A DNA stretch of 37,511 nt from Deltaproteobacteria bacterium (lineage in GTDB: Bacteria; SAR324; NAC60-12): the NCBI GenBank assembly GCA_002685535.1, contig NYXK01000119.1, positions 53,590-91,100 of the forward strand, given 5' to 3'. The position numbers and the translations under genes are program-made. Below, in pieces: positions 23,647-33,000 of the stretch. Within the stretch, counting starts at the first letter, position 1. Every line of letters begins with the position of its first letter. The notes under the pieces are model-generated. The model worked only from the letters and a program-made list of their open reading frames with translations. It did not search any database and was not told where the DNA came from.

Positions 23647-23989
23647 GAATATCTTCGGCTTCTTCGATTCTGGCTTTAAGGTAGCGAATGGTGTCAGATG
23701 ATTCTAGCCGGACTGTGGTCTCTCTCCCGTCTGGAAGTTGGACTGTGACATCAAATCTCCCATCGCCACCACCGCGGAGTCGTCTGACCAGATGAAGAGT
23801 GCATTCTTTTTCGATGTTGTATTTTGCGAGACTTCGCCCGTCCTCGAGCTGTTGACCTGCAAACATGAGACTTTGTGCACCAGGTAGCTCCTCTCCCTTG
23901 ATGAAAAGCCCTTTTTTTTTCACACGATCGACAGGCTCGACTTCTAATGTGATCGCCCTGCTTGAGGGGGTTTTAACAAAAATCTACAT
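23594..23989 (-). pseudogene. Divergent ubiquitin unit plus half of a second ubiquitin-like unit; in-frame stop at codon 2
   Basis: The minus strand reads ATG TAG ATT TTT GTT AAA ACC from 23989: ubiquitin's MQIFVKT with Gln2 replaced by a stop. After that the frame is open to 23594. The first unit (23983-23768, 72 residues) includes [34 protein letters not shown] and RLRGG. A second unit follows at once ([20 protein letters not shown] then [16 protein letters not shown]), but it breaks off and continues in the +1 frame as the zinc-finger linker. Compared with ubiquitin, K11 is R, K48 is Q and I44 is M, while K6, K63 and RLRGG are kept; two residues are missing near K29-K33. The TAG could instead be the end of an intron (TGTAG|ATT), since many fungal ubiquitin genes have an intron near codon 2. 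I found no upstream exon with an ATG and a phase-0 consensus donor, so a broken gene is the simpler reading. Confidence 0.6.
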
Positions 23990-24423
23990 CTTAGACGAAG
24001 TGCAGATCGAGTTGACAAGAAATTCTGGCGACTTTGTTCAAAAAATACAATGTCCTGCGTGGAAGAGAGTACTCGTACAGCATCTGCGTTCTGGGGACAT
24101 TCTGATATACAGGCGAGGCTCTCGGGTAACGTGGAGGTGGTGAGGCCTCACAGTTCGCAGCTTGTGCACCCCGCGCCAGATCTTTCCAGCCACAATGTCG
24201 GGGCAACCATGGTGTGATTCGGAGGGGAGGCCTCACAGCCCAAGCCCCCACCAAAAGATGGCAATCGCTATGTGATACGAGCGCTACAAAGGAGTGGCCG
24301 GCTCAATACCGTGGCCAACGAATTATTTATCTTCTCAGCTGACGATTTCTAGCACCCCAGATCCTGCGCAGCTGAGCAGTGCTTGACCTTCTTGTTGAAA
24401 ACCACCTGTCCCGTGTATCGGCT
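23990..24423. other. Promoter-side region of the ubiquitin-like/zinc-finger locus
   Basis: No coding exon could be placed. The stretch holds only three other minus-strand ATGs (near 24083, 24101 and 24210), none with a good phase-0 donor, and a repeated GAGGCCTCACAG element. Confidence 0.4.
24140..24238. repeat. Two copies of GAGGCCTCACAG, one within a perfect 12-bp palindrome
   Basis: The 12-mer GAGGCCTCACAG occurs at 24142-24153 and 24227-24238, 85 bp apart in the same orientation. The first copy lies in the perfect palindrome GTGAGGCCTCAC (24140-24151), a shape expected for a dimeric DNA-binding protein. It lies upstream of the ubiquitin-like locus. A regulatory role is inference. Confidence 0.45.
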
Positions 24424-25140
24424 CTACCGATGTACACAAACATCAAAGCTCATTTTCCTCGCACTCGTAATCTTATCCACTGAAAGTAACCTTAATTCCT
24501 CCAAAATCTCCTTGCTTTCTTGCTCGTCAATATCACGCATGATAGATTCTAGCTGATGACCCCACGCCCTGATAGTCGCAGCTTTCGCAACCGCTAGCCT
24601 AGCCTCCTTCCACCTCTTCAGATTCATCAAACAATACGTGCGATACAGGTGGCATTTCGACACCGTATCCCACAGCTCGTATGCCGTTGCTCTGGCTAAA
24701 GAATCGTCGACCAGACTAAGTGCACGGTCGAAAAACTCGGAGTCTGAGGTTCCTGTCCCGTGAGCCATGAGTGCAACGACGCGGAGGAGATCGTTATTGA
24801 TGCGACAATGCTCGTCATTGTTGCTTTTGTTATTGTAGTACTTTGGTAGGCTTGGATCAGGCGTCAGGGTACAGGGGAACCTATTGATGGGGAATGGTAT
24901 GGCGGTTTCAGGTGGGTTAAATGGCGAATCCATAGAACGCGGAGGTGTTGACGCTGGCGTCAAGGTGCTGGTTCGTGGATCGGAGAAGATGGGCGAGTGC
25001 GGGGGTGTGTAGGTCTCGAGACGATTGGTTGAGTGAGAAGATTGTGGTGGTGTTAAGGGGAACATGGGGAAAGATGTTTTGCGTGTTATCTTGTTTCGTG
25101 GTGTTGAAGGGGGAGGTGTTCTAGTGGGTTCTGAATGCAT
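24424..25140 (-). CDS. Protein of unknown function: Pro/Ser/Thr-rich N-half, TPR-like helical C-half
   Basis: An intronless frame of 239 codons runs from ATG 25140 to TAG 24424 (238 aa). The first 100 residues are rich in TPP/SP motifs (TPPPSTP, TPPQSS, TPPHSP, STPP), typical of a disordered, possibly phosphorylated region. Residues about 115-215 are helical, with alternating paired helices (FFDRALSLVDDSLARATAYE, then HLYRTYCLMNLKRWKEARLA) that resemble a TPR repeat. An upstream TTG extension in the same frame was not used. I cannot name the family. The helical half is similar in style to the C-terminal domain of the coiled-coil gene at 17431-22555. Confidence 0.65.
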   Translation of the reverse strand: MHSEPTRTPPPSTPRNKITRKTSFPMFPLTPPQSSHSTNRLETYTPPHSPIFSDPRTSTLTPASTPPRSMDSPFNPPETAIPFPINRFPCTLTPDPSLPKYYNNKSNNDEHCRINNDLLRVVALMAHGTGTSDSEFFDRALSLVDDSLARATAYELWDTVSKCHLYRTYCLMNLKRWKEARLAVAKAATIRAWGHQLESIMRDIDEQESKEILEELRLLSVDKITSARKMSFDVCVHR

Positions 25141-25662
25141 GTTTCTGCCGACAGGTTTGACCTTCTTGATGTGAATTCTGACTGAGTCGACGTGTTGAGT
25201 ACAGCACGGGCTATTCAGTTTTGACTTCCGCTGACGAGTAGTGTTCTGAGACAATGGGTTGGGTGTGTCTTTGTATAAACATACAGAACAAACAGAGCCG
25301 ATATTCTGGCATCTATTAGCATTCTGAAGATTGAACTGGGCTGCCAAGAGTGCTCAAGAAGCTGCCTGCGGCCTATATACGTAGGGATGATTCAAAATTA
25401 TCCATAAAGGGATTATCGCAGCCCTTGAAAGAAGATGAGCCGACAAAATGAAACCGACTTACTTCCCTATGCAGTTATCAATCGGACTCCTGTGGGATTT
25501 TGGCTTCGAGAGAGCTATTGAGAGCGTGCGAACATGACAGAACTGAATATATGGGAAGCGTGACATGTGTATTAAGACAATTCCTAGACTTCCAGGAAGA
25601 TATCCACATTTCAGACATTCCAGTCTGAACCTACATGCCATAGCAACACAATCCTCCATCAG

Positions 25663-25686
25663 GCAAGCAAGCAAGCAAGCAAGCAA
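25663..25686 (+). repeat. (GCAA)6 microsatellite
   Basis: Six tandem GCAA units in noncoding sequence. Such a tract is prone to length change between strains. Confidence 0.85.
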
Positions 25687-26176
25687 TAAAGAGCCTTCAT
25701 CGCGCCGCGGCGGGGCCTTTATGACCTTCATTCAGCTTGAGGCATCGAACAAAGAAAAGATTGTGACAAGGCATAAGGGAACGATTGGACAAAGATGTTC
25801 AAACATTTGAAGCCATCGATACGCGATCGCGATCTAGCGACCGTTGTAAAGACAGATCTGCTGAAAGAGGAGGTGGCAAAGGGTGTTTGTTGGGTAATGT
25901 GACCGCGCCAAAATATTGATTCGATAGCGGCACCGCCACAAGTGCTGGATCAATACGAAGTGGCTAAAACATCGTATTGGTGCACATTCCCGGTTTCGAG
26001 CGACCCTTCTTTGCCTCGGTGGTAAAATTGGAGGTTGACTTCGATCAAGTGGTTTGTTTACGAACGATAAGAAGTTTGGGAAGAGATCAAAACCCATTTG
26101 CTAGGTACCGAAATTGAAGCGAAACCTTGCACATACGCTCGGCTGCGTAAATGTGAGGCTGGAAGCTTGACTAAGT

Positions 26177-26194
26177 TACCGGCACCAGCCGGTA
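26177..26194. repeat. Short perfect inverted repeat (TACCGGC-ACCA-GCCGGTA)
   Basis: A 7-bp stem with a 4-nt spacer lies about 570 bp upstream of the SDR start. It contains CCG/CGG triplets of the kind bound by Zn2Cys6 dimers, and a Zn2Cys6 gene lies just beyond the SDR. Binding is inference. Confidence 0.4.
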
Positions 26195-26762
26195 TTGATT
26201 TTGATCACGTTGCGTTTTTCGACCATCTGTGTCACGTAGGTAAGGACAAGTACAGTGCATTTCTTATCATCATGTCAACAATCTGAATAGTTGCTTACCG
26301 CATAGCTTTTCTAATCGACTAACGGTACGCTTCATTCGAACCTAAGAATCATATTCGTGGCGGAAACGAGCGGGGTCATGGGGTCAGTCATTGTCAGTCA
26401 CTATTATCTTGATTCCAAAGTCGCCATGATAGATGAATACGATCCGGAATGATAGCAGCAAGCATTACTTTCAGAATACTTCCGACTTTACATGCGTGGT
26501 GATCTAAGTTTCCCGGTAGCTCCGCATCGGGTCACATGAACGAGCCGATGCGCTAATCAGAAGAGGAAACCGAGTTGCCAAACGAATAAACACCAGTCCG
26601 ACGCTTGACTCATAAGTCCGATGTCAAATCTGCTACTGCATCCTCTGGGTAAGTTGATCGGAGGTGTTGTATAAGTATCCTTCATGGCTCTGATGGCAGA
26701 CTCAGCTTTCGCCACCTTTCTCTGAAGCTTTCAACTCGAACATTTCTCATAAGCTAATCACG

Positions 26763-27639
26763 ATGTCCGAAAACAGGAGAATCGTCTTCATCACGGGGGC
26801 CAACACAGGTCTCGGCCTTGAAATCGTCAAGGCATTGTATTCAAGCCCACACTCGTACGATATCATCGTTGGAAGTCGGCTCGTCAGCAATGGAGAAGCC
26901 GCCGTTGCATCTGTGCAACAGCGAACTCCATCTTCTTCCAGCAGCCTTAGCGTACTACAATTGGACCTTAGTTCGGACGAGTCCATTCATAACGCTGTCG
27001 AAAACATCAAATCAAAATTCGGCCGGCTGGATGTCTTGGTCAACAACGGCGGCGCAGGGTTCGATGGAGCCCTCAGAGATGGTCAACTGAGTATCAGAGA
27101 GGCGTGGAACCTGTCATGGGATGTCAACGTCGCCGGCACTCAAGTACTCACGAGCGAAGCAGTGCCACTGCTGCTCAACTCAATAGACCCACGCCTGATC
27201 TTCATCACAAGCGGTGCTTCTGCGCTCGCTTATACCGAGAGGTTTGATGCCCCAGCGCTGCAGCGTGTCAATGCATCGCCAGCACCAGGTTGGCCAAAGC
27301 CAAAGGAGATCAATCCCATCGAGGCATATCGGAACGCAAAGACTGGACTCAATATGATGATGAGGCAGTGGCATAGGATACTACTCAGTGATGGTGTGAA
27401 GGTCTGGGCTATATCTCCAGGATTTCTCGCAACTAATCTGGGGAATGTTGGGGTTGAACAGCTGAAAAGGGTGAGCAAAGAAAATAGACTATCGAAGAAC
27501 TGATCTTTTGACTAATGCTTGGCAGATGGGAGCGAGGGATCCTGCAGAGGGTGGCAGTTTTGTAAGAGGTGTCATCGAAGGGGGACAAGATTCGGAAGTT
27601 GGAAAGGTGGTTGGCCCTCACGGTGTCCAGCCTTGGTAG
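26763..27639 (+). CDS. Short-chain dehydrogenase/reductase (SDR), classical type
   Basis: Exons 26763-27470 and 27526-27639 (55-bp intron with CTAAT branch and GGCAG acceptor) encode 273 aa. The Rossmann motif TGANTGLG is at 11-18, NNGG (in place of NNAG) at 94-97, the catalytic Ser in ITSGAS at 150, and YxxxK at Y189/K193. The C-terminus (VVGPHGVQPW) is typical of a fungal SDR group. It is a cytosolic NAD(P)-dependent oxidoreductase with no signal peptide; the substrate is unknown. Reading past the donor gives only ten extra residues, so the spliced form is preferred. It is convergent with a Zn2Cys6 gene 161 bp away. Confidence 0.9.
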
Positions 27640-27800
27640 GATGGACGAACCGAATATTCAATCAATGCCATTAGACATACCGAGGACATCGAACGTCCGA
27701 CACTGTGCAGTCCATGGAGCAGATTGTCCACTCAGCAACCCATGATAACTGATGATGCAATGTACTGAAGCATACATATCGTTTCTCTTTCCGCAGCCAG

Positions 27801-29145
27801 CTAAGTTTTTGTTTGCGAAAGAAACGGCGCATTGTCCAAATGTTGCATCAGATCCTCCCAATAAAGCTCCTCAATGCCAGCGCGTTCGCCGAGTTGAAGT
27901 CCTTGAAGCCACATGCGCACTGCCTCGTAATCCCTCCTTACCCGCCGCTCACACCACCAGATCCCCTTGTATCGACACATCAGCCCCAGCCAGTACCCAA
28001 CCAGCCACATCGCCCTTGCATCTTTATTGTAGAGAAGCGTTCTCAATTCTCCATGTATTTTCAGCAGCAACACCCAATTGAAGAGTATCATCGACTGCGG
28101 CGGATGGATGCCCCGTAGAACTGCAAGCACGATCAAGGCTGGCCCAAAGATACCATTCTGCTTGGTAACATTTGACCCATAAACAGAGCGGTCACGATTC
28201 AGTTTGAATGCTCGAATCCAAGTCTCAGGAACAATATCCAGACGCCTATATCTGTGGATCTCCCTCCAACCCGCTCTCCCTTGACCAAACATGATGGGAT
28301 CTAAAAATGCCACCGCTTTGTCCGTGTACGCCGACAGAGAGATCGAGAGAGGTCTCAGCCCCGCCTGTAGAGCTAGCCATCCCAGCCGGCCTTCTTTAGA
28401 GCTGAAAACCCAGGATGATTTAGGATGATCTTCATCGCCGCGTTCTTGATGAGGCAGTGTGAAAGCAACCATGTTCAGCAACAACGCCGACAGTAGTAGT
28501 GCATTCGCTCCTTGCTGACCCAATGATTTACTTGGCGTTTCAAGGGCTGTCTGGAAGTCCTGAATGGCAAGAGATTGATAACGATGTTCTGCGATACGAT
28601 GCTGCAGTAACCCTGGAGACATATGCCGTAAGTGGCACGCAGTAATGGCAAGTAACGTATTGCGGACAAGCGAATTTGACTGTGAGAGCGAGACTAGCTC
28701 GTCACGACCCGGCAGCCGGAATATAGCATTCCAATTTGTACAGAAGTGATGCAGGAGTTGAAGACCAGGGGTTCCGTTCCTGGTCTTGGGATATAGAGTG
28801 ATTGAGCTGGCGGTAGAGATACTTGTAAGCGCGCTAGGCCCCCCGATGTTATCTTCATGCTCGCCTCCATTCGGCCTCTCATAGGAGTATGCACAAATCC
28901 TGCTGTTTCGACGACATCGTATGCATATTGGCTTGTACTCGTCACACTAATGTTACGTGAGTGTTAATGGTCCCAATGAGGATATACGAGCTGATACAGA
29001 CTTTGACCTTTTTCCTCTTGCAGGGAAGACAGCCAGATCTAGACTTCCTGTGTTGTCTCTGTTTCTTGTAATTACGGGTTTTCAAATCGGAGTTGCCGAA
29101 CGAGAGTACTTGAAATCCGGCTATTTTGTCCATATCCATGTCCAT
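27801..29145 (-). CDS. Zn2Cys6 transcription factor with fungal-specific C-terminal domain
   Basis: Exons 29145-29002 and 28946-27801 (55-bp intron, GTCTGT donor, ACATTAG acceptor) encode 429 aa. The intron splits the DNA-binding domain. Once joined, the cysteines are C39, C42, C49, C56, C59 and C66, the canonical C-x2-C-x6-C-x6-C-x2-C-x6-C, with the basic stretch KRKKVKCDEYKPIC. The downstream region (LLAITACHLRHMSPGLLQHR, then YQSLAIQDFQTAL) matches the fungal transcription-factor domain in which a helix pair precedes an acidic DLMQHLDNAP tail. This is a nuclear regulator, target unknown. Its position opposite the SDR suggests that gene as one possible target. Confidence 0.88.
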
Positions 29146-29507
29146 GATTAATTGGGAGAGGAAAGCGAGGTGACAAGAGTTTACACATCAACAACCCTCA
29201 AGGTTTTGTCGGGCGGCGGTAAAAGCCAGATTCACGGGTCTCGCTTGTGCTCGGTTTCCTGTTCGAGACTAGCGTTTGACTTCGGACCTAGAGTGTCAGA
29301 GCAGCATTGCAACCCCGGCAATGCCGACCATGAATGCTTCAGCCTTTGCTTGCAATCAATGGGCTTGATCATTGGATAACCACGCGCCGTCATCTTGAAA
29401 TGTAGGAGAGTCTAGTGATCTGAGTCCATGGCAAATTACCACAGACAAGTATGCTGAACATATTGATCAGCAACAAAGAAGCGTCATCTTGCAGTGTTAA
29501 CTGACAA
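29146..29507. other. Intergenic region between two Zn2Cys6 genes
   Basis: 360 bp with no supported gene; it is the promoter of the 27801-29145 factor and the 3' region of the next. Confidence 0.4.
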
Positions 29508-31130
29508 CTACATTCTTGCACTCTTTCTCGGTCTACTTGTCTCCCATAGATGTCTGCCAACCTCAAATCCACTATCATCGGCGATCTTGTTCATCATGCC
29601 TCCCAACCACGCCGATTCTCGACTTCCTGGACAATACACCTGGTAGGCCATCGCCAGAGGAAACAACAGGAAAAATGCTCCCGCATTGGCTCTCTCCTCT
29701 CCTAGCTGATACTCCACGCTTCTACAAATCTCCATTCCAATCTCCTGAATGTTCGGCGCAACACCAGGCGCGTACAAGGGACCGTAGACGATGTCGGCTG
29801 GCAAGTCAAGAGCAAGAGTCGAGGCGTCAAAGGAACTCCCTATTACCTGGTTTCCGAGTCTGTGAAGAAGGAGTAAGAGGGCATTGTAGAATGTGACTTC
29901 ATTCGCAATCGTCAGGTCCCTGAAGCGAAAGACGGTCGGGCGAATCTGCTCCTCTGGCGGATCTGACGATGGAATTTCATGCCATGAATCTGGATTCTGT
30001 CGGGCCCAGGATGCACGCCATTCGTATAAGGTTTTCAACTGATCAAGAATCTTTTGGGAGAGGACCAGACGTTGATAATCCTTATCGCAATCCGAAGCCA
30101 ACTTCTGCAAGCTCGCAGTGTCCTCCACGAGACCTGGAATGTCGCATAATTGGTCATGGAGATAGTGAAGGGAAGTCTTTGATTCTGGATCGAGTGACCA
30201 AGGTATGTTCTTCCAATCTGGGTGCTCGAGAAAGCAGCGTTTTCGTTGGATCAAACATTCTAAAGCAATGGTTACTCGATTTCCTTCGAGTAGGAACCGA
30301 TCCATTACCGATTGATGTCTCCAAGGTCCACGAAGCTCAATCAATCGTCCGACACCACCTGCATGCTTCATCCAGCCGTTGTGAGACCGGAAGGCAATAA
30401 GCTGCACGTGTTAGCACCCAGAAGCCTCACGGAACTGTGAAGAAAGCAACAAACCTCGTACAATTCTAGAGCCATTGCACTCTTTATCACAGAGATCGAC
30501 CAGGCCGTTTTACCGTCTTGAAGATCCCAATTCAAAGCGATAAGTGCCTGACCGTACAGTTTATGGCCTCGACTGGCGATCTCGTCTTGGCGGTGGATTC
30601 GGCCGAAATATAGGGCCCCGAGGGCTTGGACGCTTTTCTGCCCAGACATACTTGATATGTCTTTCGCATGTTCTTCCAGCCAAGGGAGGCAAACATGTCC
30701 CGACAGGAGGTGAGAAACTAAGAATGAGGTGCATATATCCTCCAAAAATGCACCCATGTTCAAGCCAGTATCGATTCTCGGGCGCTTCGTCGAAGCTGTG
30801 TGCTTAGCAGAGTGATAACTAGCTTCGGTAGGTTTCGGTAGTTTGGATATGCGGGAAGCAGATCTGATATTGACTGGTTTCGCACTTTTCTTCTTGACTT
30901 GTCTCTCTGTCCTTGCATTTTCATCTACAAATCTATGTTCAGGCACGTAACCATCACATAAGACCCTTGCTTTCTCGCAACGCTCACATAGAGGTTTTCT
31001 CTCATCGCATTTAACACGACGACGCTTGCACGTGCTACAGCCTAAGGAATGCATTTCAGGGGCCAGTTCTCAACACAAGGGGGACCTGAGACGTACCTCC
31101 AGATCGCCCACTTCCTTTCGCTCGAGCCAT
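29508..31130 (-). CDS. Second Zn2Cys6 transcription factor, with a short first exon
   Basis: Exons 31130-31097, 31041-30455 and 30401-29508 encode 504 aa. The tiny first exon (MARAKGSGRSG) joins through a 55-bp intron (GTACGT...TTCCTTAG) to GCSTCKRRRVKCDE, giving the usual basic lead-in before the cluster. Cysteines are at 13, 16, 23, 30, 33 and 40, all with canonical spacing. Starting instead at ATG 31054 would give a clumsy MHSLGCST start and put that ATG inside the intron. A second intron (53 bp, GTTTGT donor) lies at 30402-30454. The middle region (LYGQALIALNWDLQDGKTAW, then GWMKHAGGVGRLIELRGPW) is the fungal transcription-factor domain. It is nuclear; no target gene can be named. Confidence 0.85.
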
Positions 31131-31740
31131 GGTTCCCAAAGCGTCCGAAAAATTGCGAGCACGACATTATCTTATGTGCCAGCGGCAGTTGAGGATATCA
31201 TGTCGGAACGGGGCTGTCGTCAATAAGCGCTACGTTTGATCCCACGCTAGCTTCACTTCGGCTTTCCTAAAACCGGAGGTTTTCTGCGAGCTTACAATCG
31301 ATAAAGTGGGGCATCCGCAGCTGTCGGACTAGTAGTGCTGTACTTGGTAGGTACGGGAGCACTTTGCTACCATTTTAATCCGTCCATCGAATCAGATGTG
31401 CCGATAGATGGCCTATCATTGAAACTGTTTGGCCCAAGAACTAAGGGTTCAAGCAGGTCGAATCCGCTTATAAGCTTTCAGCTGTAGAGATTTTCTACAT
31501 TCCCATTGAGGTATGTATATTGCGAGGGAGGGACCACACAAGTATGTCAAGATGGGATACGAAAAATCTTAAATGAAAGCTCAAACCCGTACTTTTTCAA
31601 TCATTCCAGATTGTTTCCACAGCAAGCCACTGCATCTATTCTCGATGAAGTCCCACCAGACAGTAGATCTGGACCGTCACCAAGAGTGGTCGCCGTGAGA
31701 TTATCACCCTTCTGCTTCGATACCGACAAGTAATGAAGAT
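31131..31740. other. Divergent promoter region
   Basis: 610 bp between two divergent genes (Zn2Cys6 factor and unknown-function protein). No gene or repeat is seen. Confidence 0.4.
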
Positions 31741-32841
31741 ATGTTTTCGTCTCAGCAGCAGCCAGAGCAGTCATTCCCACCGCCATACCCAGAAGACGAT
31801 AGTCATTTCCATCACGCAAAGTTGTATGAGAGTCTCTCGGCCACACATGGCGTCCCCGAATCACCCTCTGGGCAGCCTAAACCCACCTCCGCAAACTATC
31901 CACAGTCCTCTGAGGACCTAGTACTCCTTCAAGCCCTAGCATTCACAAAGCAAGCTGGACGCATCCCATCTAACCTACCACCCATCCCCAAACCGATTGC
32001 GATCCCTCAAACCACTCCCGGCACAGGCGAATCCTTCTTGCGCGCCTACGCTCCCATTCTCCAGTCCAAAAACATCTCCCAAACAGACTTCATCGCCTTC
32101 ATCGACAACCTGAATGTGGTCGCCACCGCCAATCCGCCTCTCCAAGTCCTCGATCTCGCAGGAGGCCTCTTAGGAATGATCCCATACCACTGGGCCCAAC
32201 TCGCCGGAGGCCTAGTGCAAGCTTCTGCTAAAATCGGCGTCGCTGCTGTCTCGAAAGGCCGCACGGAGATTTACATGAGAGAAGTTAATAAACTGCTTTT
32301 CAATCCACGGGGATTGAAAGGCAGCATCGCGAGTAGTGCTGCTACGCGAGAGATCCTTCGAGTGCCGCCAGGCGTCTCCCAATTACAGCCGCTGTCTGAA
32401 GAGACACTTCATATGTCGATAGCGGAGAGAGCGTTCCAAGTCCTTGCGCCGTATGCAGCGAGTTTGGATCTCAATATTCCGGATCCTGCAGAGCAGACGA
32501 CTGTGCTGGCGAAGTTGAGCGCGAGACAAGTCGCGAGTAGGGAGAAGAGGAATCATGAGAAGCTGTTGAAGGCAAGGGAGAAACAAATTGAGAAGGAGGG
32601 GGAAAGGATGAGGAAGGAAGAGAAGAAACGGGAGAAAAGAGATGAGAAATGTGCCAAGAAGGATGAGAAGAGAGAGAATAAGGGGCGCAAGAAGAGGAAG
32701 GAGGTTGATTCTAGTGAGGATGAGGTCATGGCGCAGAGAGTGATTGTGTCTAAGGGACAGCGTGAAGATAACGAGGCGAAAAGGGATAAAGAGGCCAAGA
32801 AGGCGTCCAAGTTGCTATGGCTTGTCATTGAGAATATATAA
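31741..32841 (+). CDS. Conserved fungal protein of unknown function with charged C-terminal helix
   Basis: An intronless frame of 366 aa. The Pro/Gln/Ser-rich N-terminus (PEQSFPPPYPEDDSHFHH) is followed by a well-folded block: IPQTTPGTGESFLRAYAP, then FIAFIDNLNVVATANPPLQV, LDLAGGLLGMIPYHWAQLAG and SKGRTEIYMREVNKLLFNPR. I recall this block order from uncharacterised Pezizomycotina proteins. The last third is a Lys/Glu-rich helix (EKQIEKEGERMRKEEKKREK) that may coil or bind nucleic acid. The tail KLLWLVIENI closes the family pattern. No catalytic motif is visible, so no function is proposed. Confidence 0.82.
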   Translation: MFSSQQQPEQSFPPPYPEDDSHFHHAKLYESLSATHGVPESPSGQPKPTSANYPQSSEDLVLLQALAFTKQAGRIPSNLPPIPKPIAIPQTTPGTGESFLRAYAPILQSKNISQTDFIAFIDNLNVVATANPPLQVLDLAGGLLGMIPYHWAQLAGGLVQASAKIGVAAVSKGRTEIYMREVNKLLFNPRGLKGSIASSAATREILRVPPGVSQLQPLSEETLHMSIAERAFQVLAPYAASLDLNIPDPAEQTTVLAKLSARQVASREKRNHEKLLKAREKQIEKEGERMRKEEKKREKRDEKCAKKDEKRENKGRKKRKEVDSSEDEVMAQRVIVSKGQREDNEAKRDKEAKKASKLLWLVIENI

Positions 32842-33000
32842 ATTTAGGTTGTCCTCATGTGATGCTTTGCATCGATCTTTGGTGTTGTTTGGTCAAATAG
32901 ACCTACTTCACTGCTTTGCTAAGGTTCCATGCGTGAAGGATCTGGCAAAAGAACAGACTAATAGAATTTCCATATTCTGAGAAGAAGATCCGAAGTGATT

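Larger units (their letters stand above)
25141..26762. other. Intergenic region, 1.6 kb, with microsatellite and hairpin
   Basis: No supported gene. It contains a (GCAA)6 run, a GC-rich patch (GCGCCGCGGCGGGGCC near 25702-25717), a perfect 7-bp hairpin at 26177-26194, and a TATAAGTA element at 26670-26677, about 90 bp upstream of the SDR ATG. Confidence 0.45.

Noticed and set aside
23991-24254. Minus-strand frame upstream of the ubiquitin-like unit as its missing first exon
   Set aside because: From its ATG (near 24083) the only phase-0 donor is a poor GTCGCC, and the resulting N-terminus has no ubiquitin likeness.
25663-25686. Short tandem repeat as a possible CRISPR or telomere-like array
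   Set aside because: Six 4-bp units without spacers are a simple microsatellite in a eukaryotic genome.
31446-31470. GGGTTCAAG...GGTCGAATCC, looks like a tRNA T-arm box
   Set aside because: No matching A-box, acceptor stem or cloverleaf could be formed around it.
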